Source of the DNA: Silene latifolia
Lineage: Eukaryota; Streptophyta; Magnoliopsida; Caryophyllales; Caryophyllaceae
DNA length: 64,000 nt
NCBI RefSeq assembly: GCF_048544455.1
Contig: NC_133536.1
Coordinates: 42,333,152 to 42,397,151, forward strand
Reading direction: 5' to 3'
Below are positions 45,245 to 57,636 of this stretch, one piece after another. The position numbers and the translations under genes were made by a program. The notes below the pieces were generated by a model that searched no databases, was not told where the DNA came from, and was given only the letters and a program-made list of their open reading frames with translations. Position 1 is the first letter of the stretch. The number at the start of each line of letters is the position of its first letter.

Positions 45245-45262
45245 TGGCGCCGTTGCCGGGGA
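45245..45262 (+). other. Primer-binding site of element G
   Basis: TGGCGCCGTTGCCGGGGA, four bases after the LTR; identical to that of element E. Confidence 0.9.
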
Positions 45263-45380
45263 CGGTGTTAACTTGATTTAGATTTTCTTGTATTGTTATT
45301 AGTTGTGTTTTTCTTTGCCTTGGAGATGTTAAACTCCTCAAGGTTTGTTCTAATTATTTTCGAGTTGTTTGATATTTTGC

Positions 45381-47166
45381 ATGTCTAGAAGGTCACAAGG
45401 TGACTTGTTACCCTTTGATCACGAAATTGAAAGGACTTTGACAACCAATAGAAGACTTGCTAGGATAACTTTGAGAGGTATTAGTGAGGTTGTTGATATT
45501 CAACCAAATACTATTGAGTTCATCAACCCTTTTGCAAGAGAAGGTGAGGAGAACCCAACACAAAATCAACCCACAATGCCTAAGTTTTCATCACATTCCG
45601 TACCCACCGAGGAGAACCTACCCAATGGTACTCCCACACCACAACATCTAACCGGAAATTTTATTGTCAAATCTGCATTTATCCAATTAGTTGAAAGAAG
45701 TCAATTTGGGGGGATGCCTAGTGAAGACCCTCACTCTTATATGGAGACTTTTTGTGACTATTGTGATGTAATTTCTCAAACCGGTGTAACTCAAGACCAA
45801 ATTCGATGGGTCTTATTTCCTTTTTCTCTAATTGGCACCGCGAAACAATGGTTGAAAGGCCTTGATAAGGCTGCTCTCGGAATTGATTCTTGGAAGAAGT
45901 TGGCTGTAGCTTTCTACAAAAAGTTCTATCCACCGGAAAAGACTAACATGCTAAGAGCTCAAATTACGGGCTTTAAGCAAAGAGATGAAGAATCTTTGTA
46001 TGAAGCTTCGGAACGATTCAAGGGAATTTGTCGCTCATGTCCTCATCATGGACTTAGCGAGTGGTTCTTGGTACAACAATTTTGGAACGGTCTTTATGAA
46101 GATTCAAGGAACATTCTCAACATGGGATCAAATGGAATGTTCACTGAAGTTGATGACAATCATACTTGGAACAAAATTGAGGAAATGGCGGTCCATAACT
46201 CACAATATAGTAGACCTCGCAAGGCTACTAGAGGAGGAAAGCATGAAGTGGACTCCATTACTCAATTGGGTGCTCAACTTAGTGCTCGCATTGATACCAT
46301 CAATTTGAAGTTTGAAAAAGCTATGGTTAGACTTGAAGAAGCCTCAAAATCACCAAATCATCATGTTAATGCCATGACGGCATCTTCATCAATCCCAAGT
46401 GGGATATGTGAGAATTGTGGAACTTTGAGACATGACCAAAGTGAATGTAGGGGAACAAATGAACAAGTGAATGCTTTCCAAGCATACAAGAGTGGTACCC
46501 CTTACTCCAACTATTACAATGAAAACACCAAATTCCATCCAAATCTCTCATACAAAAGCCAAAATGTTCAAAACCCTTAACCAACATACACCCCACCTCC
46601 CATGAGAAACCAAAATCAAAGACCCTTTTACAACCAAAACAAAGGTTACCAATATCAAACCCCATACAATCAACAAAATGACCAAGGTTTTGATGTTCAA
46701 AAAGCGGTCCTCCAAATGCAAAAGAATCAACAAGAGTTTTTCACTCAAATGGAAAAAGATAGTCAAGCAAAGGAAATCACCATCAACAACATCCTAGCTC
46801 ACACCAAAATGTTGGAAACCCAATTGACTCAACTAGCATCTTCAAGCTCACAAAGACAAAAGGGGCAATTACCACCTCAAAGTAATCCCCCAAGACATGA
46901 ATCGGTTAGTGCCATTCACTTGAGAAGTGGTACAAGGTATGAAGCGCCAAAGAAGCAAGTTGAGGATGAAGTTGTGGAAGCTAGTGACAAAGAAGAAATT
47001 GTGCAAAATTCCAAGGATGGAGAACCATCAAAAGAATAAATTTCAAAGAAAAATGAAGACAAGGTCAAGGAGAAGGAGCCTATTGTGATTAGACATCCTT
47101 TTCCGAGTCGTCAAGCTAAGCCCAAATTTGATGACCAACTTGGAAAATTTATGGAAATTGTGAAGA
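45381..47166 (+). pseudogene. Athila-type Gag (element G)
   Basis: ATG at 45381 (MSRRSQGDLLPFDHE). The Retrotrans_gag domain is clear: DPHSYMETFCDYCDVI, LFPFSLIGTAKQWLKGLD, KFYPPEKTNMLRAQITGFKQ and EASERFKGICRSCPHHGL (about residues 115-225). A CX2CX4HX4C knuckle (CENCGTLRHDQSEC) lies near residue 345. In-frame TAA codons at 46578-46580 and 47037-47039 interrupt the Asn/Gln-rich tail, and a one-base shift near 47167 separates it from the protease. Gag would package the RNA. Confidence 0.88.
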
Positions 47167-48180
47167 ATTTTGGAAGTCTCAATTCCTTTCACGGAATTAA
47201 TCAATCACGTACCGGCCTATGCAAAATACATGAAAGACATCCTCACAAAGAAGAAGTCGATCCGGAAGCTTGAGACTATCGCCTTCACTAAGGTGAGTAG
47301 TGCAATCCTTCAAGGGAGTTCACCTCCAAAACTCAAAGATCCGGGAAGCTTCTCAATACCGTGTACCATTGGCGACACCACGATCAACAAAGCCTTATGT
47401 GATCTAGGGGCTAGTGTGAGTGTTATGCCCTACTCGGTAAGTAAAAGGTTAGGGATGGGAGAGCTTAAATGCACCAATATCACACTCCAAATGGCCGATA
47501 GATCGATGAAGACACCATTAGGGATATGGGAAGATGTTCCCGTAAGAGTTGGGAAATTCTTCATCCCGGTGGACTTTGTCATTGTTGACATGGAAGAAGA
47601 CTCCAACATTCCAATCATTCTAGGAAGACCTTTCTTACACACCGCGGGTGAGGTGATTGATGTGAAGCATGGAGAGCTCACTCTAGAAGTGGGAGATGAG
47701 AGCATAACTTTTAATCTTGACAAGACCATGAGAGCTCCCCGTTTGCATGAACCATGTTTTATGGTTGACCATTATAGCCGGAAGGATGATAGGAAGAATT
47801 CGGAATTCCAATGGAAGAAGAAAATTGATGATGCTCCATTCAAAGAGCAAGTGAATTGTAACAAAGAGAGCTTGAAAAGCTCACCAAAGTCAAGCAATGA
47901 AGAGGATGGCCTCATTGGCCAAGACAAGAAAGTGGGAGAGTTGTCTCTATCAACTCAAGAGATCTTTAGTGATCAAGTAGATGAAGTTTGTGGTCTTTGG
48001 TATGATGAGTTTGAAGGGATTTTCAATTCCTATATTGGTAATGCTATCGATCAAGACCGACATGAAGCACAACAAGGGCAAAGATCTATTGAAGATCTTT
48101 ATCATGATAATGAACAAGCTTTTGACTACTTCTTCAAGGTGTTGAGCAACATCAACAACACCTTGGACATGCCCCCATGA
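47167..48180 (+). pseudogene. Athila-type aspartic protease and pol remnant (element G)
   Basis: Begins in the Athila/Cyclops block IPFTELINHVPAYAKYMKDI just before the protease. The protease active site is CDLGASVSVMP near 47397-47430, followed by ILGRPFLHTAGEVIDV (the flap and hydrophobic end). After the protease there is an acidic tail and a stop at 48178-48180. The RT, RNase H and integrase expected next are absent. The frame opens at a shift rather than a real start. It would process Gag if fused to it. Confidence 0.85.
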
Positions 48181-48499
48181 CATCTCACTAAGAATGAGAG
48201 TTTGGTGGAGTCCTCCCTAAACCACCATTTGTAAATATTTCTAACTCCATAACTTGTATTTTAATTCTTACATTGCATTTTTATAATTTGTGGATTTTTA
48301 TGCTTTGATCAAGGTAATTATCATTTTTGAGAGAAGTGAGGGAGGGACTAATGATTTAATTGATGTGTAGTGCTTTAGCTTAGTGTGGGGATAGCATTTG
48401 CCTAGGCTATTCATGCCTTAGTAGTGCCCCTACAATGAAGAACACGGGATTTGAAGAATGAAAAATGACAAGGGATATGCAAGTGCACGGATGGAACTG
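48181..48499 (+). other. Spacer after the protease ORF (element G)
   Basis: Contains the GTTTGGTGGAGTCCT...CCACCATTTGTAAA block shared with element E, and a purine-rich TAGTGTGGGGATAG tract near 48383. No gene seen. Confidence 0.6.
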
Positions 48500-48883
48500 A
48501 ATCCGGGTAAAACAGGGAGAATCCGAGCATCTTCATGGGAATCCGCTCGTCTTCAGTAAATCCGAGCGTCTTTGCCAGAATCCGCCCGTCCATTTTAACT
48601 GAAAATCTGAAATTTTGGGTCTGTCGAAGAATCCGAGCGTCCTGGTAGAGAAGACGCTCGTCTTCAGAAATCCACCCGTCCTTGAAGGAAAGACGCTCGT
48701 CTTTTTGGCTGTGAAAAACAAGGAAAGCTCACTGTCTGAGAATCCGCCCGTGTTCAGAAGAAGACGCCCGTCCTGCAATAAAAGAATCCGAGCGTCTTTG
48801 CTGAAAGACACCCGTCTTTAGGCAAGAATTCTAAACCCAAAAAAGGCAGAATCCGAGCGTCCCGAAGGAAAGACGCCCGTCTT
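48500..48883. repeat. Internal palindrome array of element G
   Basis: More than a dozen units of the AATCCG/GACG family in 384 bp, here mainly AATCCGAGCGTC, AATCCGCCCGT, GACGCTCGTC and GACGCCCGTC. It ends about 28 bp before a TATA-like box. Confidence 0.9.
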
Positions 48884-48911
48884 CCCCTGCTGTTTCAAAT
48901 TTTTCGGGTCT

Positions 48912-48919
48912 TTTAAATA
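48912..48919 (+). promoter_or_regulatory. TATA-like box before the second ORF of element G
   Basis: TTTAAATACCCC, one base off the LTR version TATAAATACCCC. It lies between the internal array and the ATG at 49219, about 300 bp downstream. Role inferred from position only. Confidence 0.4.
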
Positions 48920-49218
48920 CCCCATCCCACATTCATTTCTTCATTCATTCATTCAAAACACTACCAAAACCCCAAAAACCCTCATCCTCTCCATCACCAA
49001 AACAAGATTTCCTCAACCAAATTCAACAAAACCAAATCCAAACTTCCTTTTAACAACAATTAATCACTCCTCTTCCAACAAAAATCAAACCAAGCACCAA
49101 AATCTTCAACCTTTGAGTCGATTTTTGAAATTATAAAGGCAAAGCCTTTCATCTTAAAATCGATTTGGGTATACTTGGAAATTGAAGATTTTCACTCTTT
49201 TCTTGGTATTTTCATCAA

Positions 49219-50214
49219 TGGCAAGAACAAAAGGATCAACAAAGGCACCTAAGGCAAAGGCACTCTCAACAAGACAAAATTGTCTTCAAGCAAAGAAAGT
49301 CTCATTGGCTATGGTGGTAGCTAGTTCAAACTTGGAAGTTCAACAACAACAACCTCCCTTGGAAGCAACAACATCAACAACTCCGGAAATTGCTCAATTA
49401 TCAAACTATCCGGAGGCTTTTGGTGGAAATATGGCTAAATGTTGATTGTGGAAAGCAAGGCACCACTGTTATTGTAAATGGAGGTCTAGTCACTCTTTTA
49501 GCTAAGTACTTTGATCTGAATTTCAACAAGGATAGCAAGTATGTGGCGAAAAAAGGGGGTCATCTCATCGACACGGATGCCATGATTAACAAGTACAAGT
49601 GGGTTACCCATAATCCTCTTGACACCAAATATGGGTGGCTCACCAATGAGGCTAGATCTTTTACTTTGCCTTCCAAGATATGCCGTTTGAGTGTCCATCG
49701 GACCAACTACCTTCGTCCCCTCTCAAAAGAAGCCGAATACATCATCCGCCAACAAAGTGGTGAAATTGAAATTCCCTCCTCCTCCATTGTCACACCACCC
49801 TATCCATTCAAGTACCAAGAGTTCAAACCCGAAGGTGTTGAAGCAAGCAAAGACTACATGACTCTACTTATGCAAGAGATGCACAAACAAGCTTTTAAGG
49901 ATCGGGAAGATGCATACTTAGCCCAATATCCACCCCTCCTTCATTTAGCTAGGCAAAGACTACTTGATCCTTCATGTCCTTTGCCTAGTTGGGCGGATAG
50001 GGAAGTCTTCTTTCCAAGTGCATCTAGGGGTGAGATTTTGGGTGACGATGAGGTTGTCAGTGATGAGGTTGTTGATGATAACATTGATGAAGAGGCTAAT
50101 GAAGAAGAAGAAGAAAGTGTTGAAGGAAGTGAGCAAGGAAGTAAAGAGGGAGGTGGTGATGAGTCCACTTCTATTGAGGAAGATGATGATAATGATGATA
50201 TGGTGGAAGACTAG
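49219..50214 (+). pseudogene. ATHILA ORF-1-like protein, internally deleted (element G)
   Basis: ATG 49219 gives a basic start (MARTKGSTKAPKAKA). Near 49420-49440 the frame shifts, and the following part matches only the C-terminal half of the element E protein: GGLVTLLAKYFDLNF aligns with GGLITILAHHLCPGF, and FKDREDAYLAQYPPLLHLAR with the HKGREDNYLALYPQYYNMAQ block. The central EFLSSL domain is missing, a deletion of roughly 500 bp. The tail is very acidic (DDEVVSDEVVDD, EEANEEEEE) instead of Gly-rich. Non-functional in its original form. Confidence 0.75.
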
Positions 50215-52196
50215 CAAGCTTTGGAGGCTCCTACCCTCTTGAGGTTTGTCTACTTCTTTCTTTGTTTTATTTATTTTATCTTGATCATGGTTGGAGAGTC
50301 TTAGCACCATAGAGGACTAACACCTCGGCCCCATTGAGGTGTTCTCATTTCATTGTTCCCACTTTTGAAAATCCAAAATGACAAAATTTAGTTTCATGCA
50401 TTGCATATTGTGTGCATGAACTACCCCCAACTTTAAGACATTAGAAATAATGTCTATCTCGGTTTGGGAAGTACATGCATACGCAATGGGAGGTAATCTA
50501 AATTACGCTCTCCGTCATAAACAAAAACCCATGCATCATGTAGTGTAGATTAGTGTAGCTTGCATTTAGTGTAGAAATCATGCATCATGTTTGCATAATT
50601 TCCCATCATTTTGGCCATTGAGGACAATGCCCATATTAGTGTGGGGATGGGGAATTCTAACTTAACTTCTATTCAAAAATCCAAAAAAATCAAAAAAATT
50701 TCGAAAATCCATAAAAATTTGAAAAATTGAAAAACCAAAAACAAGTTCATTTCCTTTTTAGTGTAGTCTTAGCTTGTATATATTGTTTTGTATATATTGT
50801 GTTTGTTCTATCCTTGTTCACATTGATCGACTACGCCACATCCGAGACATGAGGATATTGAAGACCGCATGGTATGATCTTTCCAATCTCCTTTTTCCTC
50901 TTTATGTTAATGACTATGTGGCTTTATTTTGATTGATGCGGTATAATAATGTGAACCTAGGACTTGCATTTAGTTTATATGGCATATTAGTTGGTAGAAT
51001 CATATGCATTAGGATGTTTATATGCTAGTTGCATCATGGCATGTAGTTGCATGTTAGAAAAAGTTTGTGAAACCGTCTACTTGGGAAGCTTGACAAGTGC
51101 ATATAGGCCCTAGTAGATGCTTTTTCTTCTTAAGACTTTGCTTGTTAGAATACTTGTAAAACGCCCTAGGATGTGTCATGCTAGTATCCTTTGACCCATG
51201 GATTAAGGCCTAGTCAAGAGTACCTTGTGGTGTCATAACTCCTTGGCTACCGTTTATTCCAAGGTGACCCTTGCAACCATGCATCCATCATCCATGTTCT
51301 ACCACATTTTTGTCATCAAAAAGGGAATGGGCACAAAAAGAAATTGATTTGAGTTCAATGAAAAGAAAAGTGAAAGAAAATTTTGCAAATTGCATCAAAT
51401 GAAAAGAGGAGGAAAAATAGACTCCTAAAGCTTCAAATATAAGGCACCCTCACTACATATGGGGTGACTTTGAAAATGTTCAAAAAGAAATGCAAATAAA
51501 AGTTTAAAAGTTGTCAAGTATTGAATTGCCAAAAATCAAAAAGAAATGGCAAAAAGAAAATGTTCTCAAATGTTATATGCCACAAGAAATTGGGGGGAAA
51601 AACAACAATGAAAGCAAACTCCCAAATGAAACTCAAACTCTATTGATCCCTTTATCCATCGTATAGATTTTTGTGCATGGTAGAGAGGGGGCGACCCTTC
51701 TTCTTGTCTAGACAAGAGGGGAATTCCGCGATCCTCAAGTGTTTCTAACACCATAGGGAGTCTACTCTTGACAAAAGCATTTAACGATTGAGGACAAAGG
51801 TACCCTAGCTTGACACAACTTGGAGGTGATTTATTGGTATCCTTCTAGGCTTAGTAGTTTGAAGAAATTGCATCTATGAAGGAGTGTATACCCTTGAATT
51901 GCTTCCCTTGTAGATAATTTCCGCCACTTAAATAAGGAAAGTGGCTATTCTTTTGTAGATGCATCCATTATTTGATTTTGTGTGCTTAATGTTTGGATGT
52001 GTCGCCATTTTGGCAAGACCCACCTTGCCTTGCAAGAAGGCATCCTACCTCATGGTTGTCTTGTTGTGAGTTGAAGGGGCGGAGTGAGACCCGCTAATTG
52101 TCTCATATCGGCTATGATATTAGGTTAGTTTAAATAATGGTCCTAGTCTTTGTCACCTCTTTACTCAGGACGAGCAAAAGTTCGGTTGGGGATATT
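50215..52196 (+). other. 3' untranslated region of element G
   Basis: No gene. From about 50740 it is nearly the same as 31880-33340 of element E. G-rich tracts (GTGTGGGGATGGGGA near 50640) recur, and the last, GGTTGGGGATATT, directly precedes the 3' LTR. Confidence 0.75.
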
Positions 52197-53839
52197 TGAT
52201 GTGACCATAATTAGAGCATATTTAGTCCCCGAATTAGCCTTGTTCCCATGCTTTTTAGTGCATATTTGGGTCATTTATTGTCTTTAGTTCTTTGTTTTGC
52301 ATATTCTTTGAGGTTTTGATCCCTTGGTAGGAAAGGAGTGCAAACCTTGCATTTTCATGGCAAAATGAGGCTAAATTGATTGAATCCAATGACCAAGCAT
52401 CAAGGAGAGACAAGATTAGAAGACCTTTGTACATACTATAGTAGATGGGCAATGATGAGAAGACGCCCGGGCAAAACCACCCAAAGACGCCCGTCTTTCC
52501 CCTCTGGACGCCCGTCCAGAAGCTGCCAAATCCACCCGTCCCGTGCTAAAGACGCCCGGATTCCCAGACAGTCCCATTTCGTCTTCTACAAGCTTCAAGG
52601 AAGGATGCACATCTTTTTCTAGAGACCGGAGTCTCCCTAGAGACCGGAGTCTCTCTAAAGAGACCGGAGTCTCCTCAACAAGGGACTTAATCGTCATTTA
52701 AGCCGTTAGTTAACCCTAATTCATGCACCTAATCTCCACTATAAATACCCCATTAGTCTAATTAGAAGAGCATGTTCTTCTTAGCAATCTTTAGTGTAGT
52801 TAATATCAATCAAATCTCTCTTTAATCTTGTAATCAACAATTAATCAAGTTTTAATACAAGTTTTATTTCCTTAATCTCTCTCTTGTTCATCCTTTATTT
52901 TGGGTAATTGAAGATTATTTGGGTTATTATTGGGAGATTGACAACCTTCCAATCAAGCATCAAGTACTTCTTTTATTCTTTGCTTTATTATTGGAATCAT
53001 TAGTAGGTATAATTCTCTTAATCCCTTTTTAATTATTGCTAATTACTTTCATTTATTCATCATGTTTCACTTTGTTGGTATGATTGACAATCTTGCTAGC
53101 ATGTTCAACATGATAATGAGTGAGTAGTTTCCTTAGCTAGGGTTAATGGGTAATTAAGGGAAACCAACATGGGAAATGATTCATGCTTAATTTAATATGT
53201 TTTCATAATTCATTTGCTTGCTTGTTGTGATCTCAACTTATGCACATGATATGTTTGATGAAATGTGAGCCTATGAATCCTTGCATTTTTTACCCATCAC
53301 CTATCTTTTCAATGAGACTTGTAAGACATAAACCAACTCGAGTCTCATTAGACCATGCATATTGTTGAGTAGGGAAGATTAAGTCGACTTGTAGGTGTTG
53401 TACAATCTAATCGATTCGGCTCCGGGACCCAAACTTTCCTAGGATTGTAAGATATAAACCAACTCGATCCATCACAACAATAATTGCTTGCTTATAATTT
53501 GAGAATATGTTTGTATGATCAATTCCCATAAATCCCCTATGACCCCATGACACCCTAGTGCTTTTTATCAATTGTTTACAATCCTTTTAATTCATCTTGC
53601 TTGTTTACTTTCATTGCTATTTAGTTTAGTGACCTTCTACTTCAAACCCCAATTGTGACACCCTTAGACACCACTAGTTGTAATAGAAATCTCATTTCAA
53701 TTCCCGTCCCTTGGGATCCGACCTTTACTTGCCTCTTTACTAATTGTAGAGTTGTTTGTGAAGTTATAAATTGTGTTTTGGTCTAGGTGCTCTTGACGAC
53801 AAGTACTAAAAACTAACCCCTCACTAGGGATCACGACCA
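52197..53839 (+). repeat. 3' LTR of element G
   Basis: 1643 bp. Relative to the 5' LTR it lacks 147 bp at the start of the palindrome array (array here 52462-52562) and has three instead of two GAGACCGGAGTCTC hairpins (52622-52635, 52640-52653, 52660-52673). TATA box at 52740-52747. Confidence 0.95.
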
Positions 53840-53844
53840 GATAC

Positions 53845-54832
53845 TTCAAGATGATCACTTCAACCCTACCGCGTTAATCACAGAAATCAACACCAATCAG
53901 CAGAAATGATGGAGAAAATCGATCAAGTGGACAAACAATCAAGGAAGACTCTTCAAGCTCACTACTGGAGAAGGAGAGATGTTCAAAGGAGAACCAGAAG
54001 ACGATGAATTTGAGTCAGAGTTAGAGTCGGAGTCAGAGTCGAAGTCTAGAGAAGTTCCTAGAGAGTCTCCTCCTGTCGTCATTCCCACTCCCCTCGTTTC
54101 TCCTAGCCTAGTGTCAAATAGCAACAGTAGTTCGGGAAATGTCCCAACCGCTGTCCCTTTACCGCCACTGACCACAGATCAGATGGCTTCTTTATTTCAA
54201 CTTTTCTCAAATCTTAATATGAATAAATCAGATTTTGCTTACTCTTCGTGTTATCTAGAATGCAATTCTGTTTACGATGATGATGAGAATGACCCAGATC
54301 CTGACTCAATCGAGATACCTCCCTACATAGCCAAAGAAATACTACAAGAGGGGGAAGGGGGACCAGTGATAGAAAATACTGAACCCATAAACGTAGGAAC
54401 TGAACTAGAACCCCAAGAACTTAGGATAGGGACAACCCTGAGCTCCACCGAAAGGGCCAATTTCATAGACCTCCTACACGTGTTCAAAGACGTTTTTGCT
54501 TGGTCCTACAAAGATATGCCAGAGATCGACAGGGACATTGCAGAGCATAGAATCCCAATCAAACCAGGTTTTAAACCCGTGAAACAGAAGCTTCGACCAA
54601 TGAGGACAGAATGGGCTCTCAAGATCAAAGAAGAAGTCGATAAGCAATTCAAAGCTGGGTTCATCAAAGTTTCCGAGTACTCAGACTGGGTAGCTAACAT
54701 AGTACCCGTACCCAAAAAGGATGGGAGAATCCGTGTTTGTGTTGAATTTAGAGACTTAAACAAAGCAAGCCCTAAGGATGACTTTCCTCTACCACATATC
54801 GACATATTAGTGATAATACGGCGGATCACGCG
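53845..54832 (+). pseudogene. Pol linker and start of reverse transcriptase (element F), right of element G
   Basis: Resumes the pol frame of element F after the target copy GATAC, then has a stop (TGA near 53907). A long frame from 53979 carries an acidic Glu/Ser-rich linker, the Tat-type lead-in FKDVFAWSYKDMPEIDRDIA and the first RT motifs (KQKLRPMRTEWA, VPKKDGRIRVCVEFRDLNKA). A one-base loss near 54814 throws it out of frame before the RT palm. Confidence 0.85.
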
Positions 54833-55846
54833 TTGCTATCCTTCATGGATGGATACGCGGGATATAACCAGATCAAGATGGACTTAGAGGACATGCATAA
54901 GACCGCCTTTGTCACTCAATGGGGGACCTACTGCTACACGGTTATGCCGTTTGGGTTAATCAACGCCGGAGCTACATACCAACGAACCGCAACTACGCTC
55001 TTACATGACATGATGCATAAAGAAGTTGAGGTATATGTAGATGACATGATTGTCAAGTCCAAGGAAAGAGAGGGACATATTGCGAACCTTCGCAAATTCT
55101 TCTCAAGGCTACGGAAGTATAACATGAGGCTCAATCCTCAGAAATGCGCATTCGGGGTGACATCTGGCAAACTCCTGGGACACGTGGTTAGCCAATGAGG
55201 CATAGAAATAGACCCTTCAAAAATCAAAGCTTTAATCGAAATGCCGCAACCTCAAAAAGAGAAAGAAGTTAGGGGATTCCTAGGCAAGGTACAATACATA
55301 AGTCGATTCATATCGAAACTCACCATGATCTGTGAACCCATATTCAAGAAGTTAAAGAAAACAGATCACACCATGTGGGATGATGATTGTCAGAAGGCTT
55401 TCGACCGAATCAAGGAAATACTAGCCAAATCGCCAGTGCTCATGCCACCCCAACGAGATCAACCTCTTGGTTTATATCTCACGGTAACTAAAACGGCCAT
55501 GGGCGCCATGCTAGCTCAAACCGTAGGAAAAGAAGAAAGAGCCATCTACTACCTTAGTAAGAAGTTCTTGGAGTACGAGTGCAAATACACACCACGCGAG
55601 AAGACATGCCTCGCTCTTGTGTGGGCAACGAAGAAGCTACACCATTACATGCTTAGCTACTCCGTTAAAATATTCTCCAAAATGGATCCTGTCAAATACC
55701 TCTTCGAGAAACCCGTTCTCAATGGACGTCTAGCGAGATGGACTTTGATGCTCTCTGAGTTCGATCTTAAATATGTACATTTGAAAGTCATAAAGGGGCG
55801 CGCCGTTGCAGAATTCTTCGTAGAAAATCCCATCAATGACACATAA
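54833..55846 (+). pseudogene. Reverse transcriptase and first RNase H (element F)
   Basis: Starts in SFMDGYAGYNQIKM and continues with VMPFGLINAGATYQR, the catalytic VYVDDMIVKS near 55038-55060, and LNPQKCAFGV. A TGA at 55196-55198, an Arg codon in relatives, interrupts the frame. The thumb and first RNase H follow in the same frame (RGFLGKVQYISRFI, LYLTVTKTAMGAMLAQ, YTPREKTCLALVWATKKLHHY). In Tat elements this first RNase H is degenerate, because a second one has been acquired. Confidence 0.9.
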
Positions 55847-56300
55847 ACGATAGACACCTGGTCATTTCAGGATGAGGATATACTCCAAATAGATGTAGAC
55901 TCCTAGGGACCTCTACTTTGATGGAGCATCGAACTTAAGAGGATTTGGAATAGGAGTGTTGCTCATTTCTCCTGAAGGCGAGCATACACCAATCTCTGTC
56001 AAACTCGACTTCGAGGTGACAAATAACGCTGCAGAATACGAAGCCTGTCTCATTGGATTGTAAGCGGCAGTAAGTTTAGGCATCAAGAATCTTCGAGTAC
56101 ATGGGGATTCCTCTTTGATCATCAATCAAGTTACGGGATCTTGGAAAATCCAAAGCGAAAGCCTGGCACCTTATCAAGCCAGGATAGACCAAGTAGCCCA
56201 ATTCTTCGATCAAGTAACCTACTTACATCTACCTCGAGAAGAAAATCAATTTGCGGATGCTCTTGCAAAACTCGCATCTTTGATTAACATGCCAGATAGT
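55847..56300 (+). pseudogene. Second (archaeal-type) RNase H (element F)
   Basis: A shifted frame gives LYFDGASNLRGFGIGVLLIS, NNAAEYEACLIGL and HGDSSLIINQVTGSW, then REENQFADALAKLAS: the DGAS, E, D and D motifs of an archaeal-type RNase H. This duplicated domain is diagnostic of the Tat lineage. TAA near 56061 interrupts it. It removes RNA during reverse transcription. Confidence 0.85.
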
Positions 56301-57636
56301 ATGGTAGAAATGCCTTTATGCATCGAACGACGATCAGAGCCAGCTTATGTGCGCCAAATTACCGATGAAGAGGAAATTACGGAGGAGCCTTGGTTCCAAG
56401 TAATCCTAAACTTCAAACTCAACGGCACCTATCCACCAGAAATGGACAAAAGGGGACAACGCGCTATCCGTTTTCTAGCTTCCCAATACGTCCTCATGCA
56501 AGGAGAGCTATACAAAAGAACACCTCTTGGTGTAATTCTACATTGTTTTGATCATTCACAGGCACGAAAAGTGATGGAAGAAGTCCATGATGGAGAATGT
56601 GGCCCTCACATGAGTGGACACATGATGGCAAATAAAATCACACGTTTAGGATATTATTGGACCACGATGAAATCTGATTGCATCAAATATGTGAGACATT
56701 GCCATAATTGCCAGATCTTCGGGAATGTACAACATGTTCCTCCCTCATTGCTTTACACCATGACATCTCCTTGGCCATTTTCTGCTTGGGGAATTGACAT
56801 CATCGGCAAGATCACTCCAGCCGGAACAGGAGGTCACTGTTTCATCCTAGTAGCAATTGATTACTTCACCAAATAGGTGGAAGCGGCTTCCTACACCAGT
56901 CTTACAACCAAGAATGTGGCAAAGTTCATACAAACTAATATCATCTGTCGATATGGTTGCCCACATGAGATCATCAGTGACAATGGATCACATTTCCAAG
57001 CTGAGACTGAACAATTGCTAGCCAAGTACAAAATCAAGCATCACCACTCCTCGCCATACAGACCACAAACCAATGGCGCGGAGGCAAAGAAACAAAAACG
57101 TTGTCACAATTCTCAAGAAAATGATTGACAACTATAGAGATTGGCCAAGCAAGATACCCTTTGCTTTATAGGGATACCGTACATCCGTTAGGACGCCCAC
57201 TGGGGCTACTCCTGTCTATTTAACCTACGCCATGGAAGCCATACAACCAGTCGAGCTAGAAATACCGTCCTTGCGTATTTTACTCGAAAGTCAAATACCC
57301 GAAGCCGATTGGAAAAGGGATAGATATGAAGAACTCATCCTCCTGGATGAACGAAGGTTACGTGCATTACATAATGTGCAAACATATCAGGCACGTATCA
57401 AACGAGCCTTCAACAAAAGGGTTAAGCCAAGGAACATCAAAGAAGGAGATTTGGATCTCAAATCGATTAGGGCTCTTTTACCTGTCGATCCACGAGGAAA
57501 ATTCAAACCCAATTGGGCCGGGCCATTCCTAGTCAAGTCAATACTACCAGGGGGTGCGGTTAGGATCACAGACCTAGACGGGAACGAATTTGCCAATCCA
57601 ACAAACCTTGACCAATTAAAACGTTATTATGCCTAG
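56301..57636 (+). pseudogene. Integrase (element F)
   Basis: The zinc-binding HX-CX2C region (HMSGHMMANKITRLGYYW, CHNCQIF) is followed by the core with aspartates in WGIDIIG and ISDNGSHF and the glutamate in the PQTNGA.EA motif. The conserved Trp in IDYFTKWVEAASY is TAG (56874-56876). A small deletion and frameshift follow NGA, another TAG replaces Trp near 57166, and the C-terminal part reaches the stop at 57634-57636 after GNEFANPTNLDQLKRYYA. Clearly inactive. Confidence 0.9.

Larger units (their letters stand above)
43477..53839 (+). mobile_element. Element G: Athila-like retrotransposon with gag-protease but no RT
   Basis: Flanked by GATAC at 43472-43476 and 53840-53844. LTRs of 1764 and 1643 bp have TGATGTGACC...CACGACCA ends, and the primer site is Athila-type. 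It encodes Gag and protease (broken), then a palindrome array, a shortened ATHILA ORF-1-like gene and a 3' UTR nearly identical to that of element E. RT, RNase H and integrase are absent, so it depends on a helper. It inserted into element F. Confidence 0.92.
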
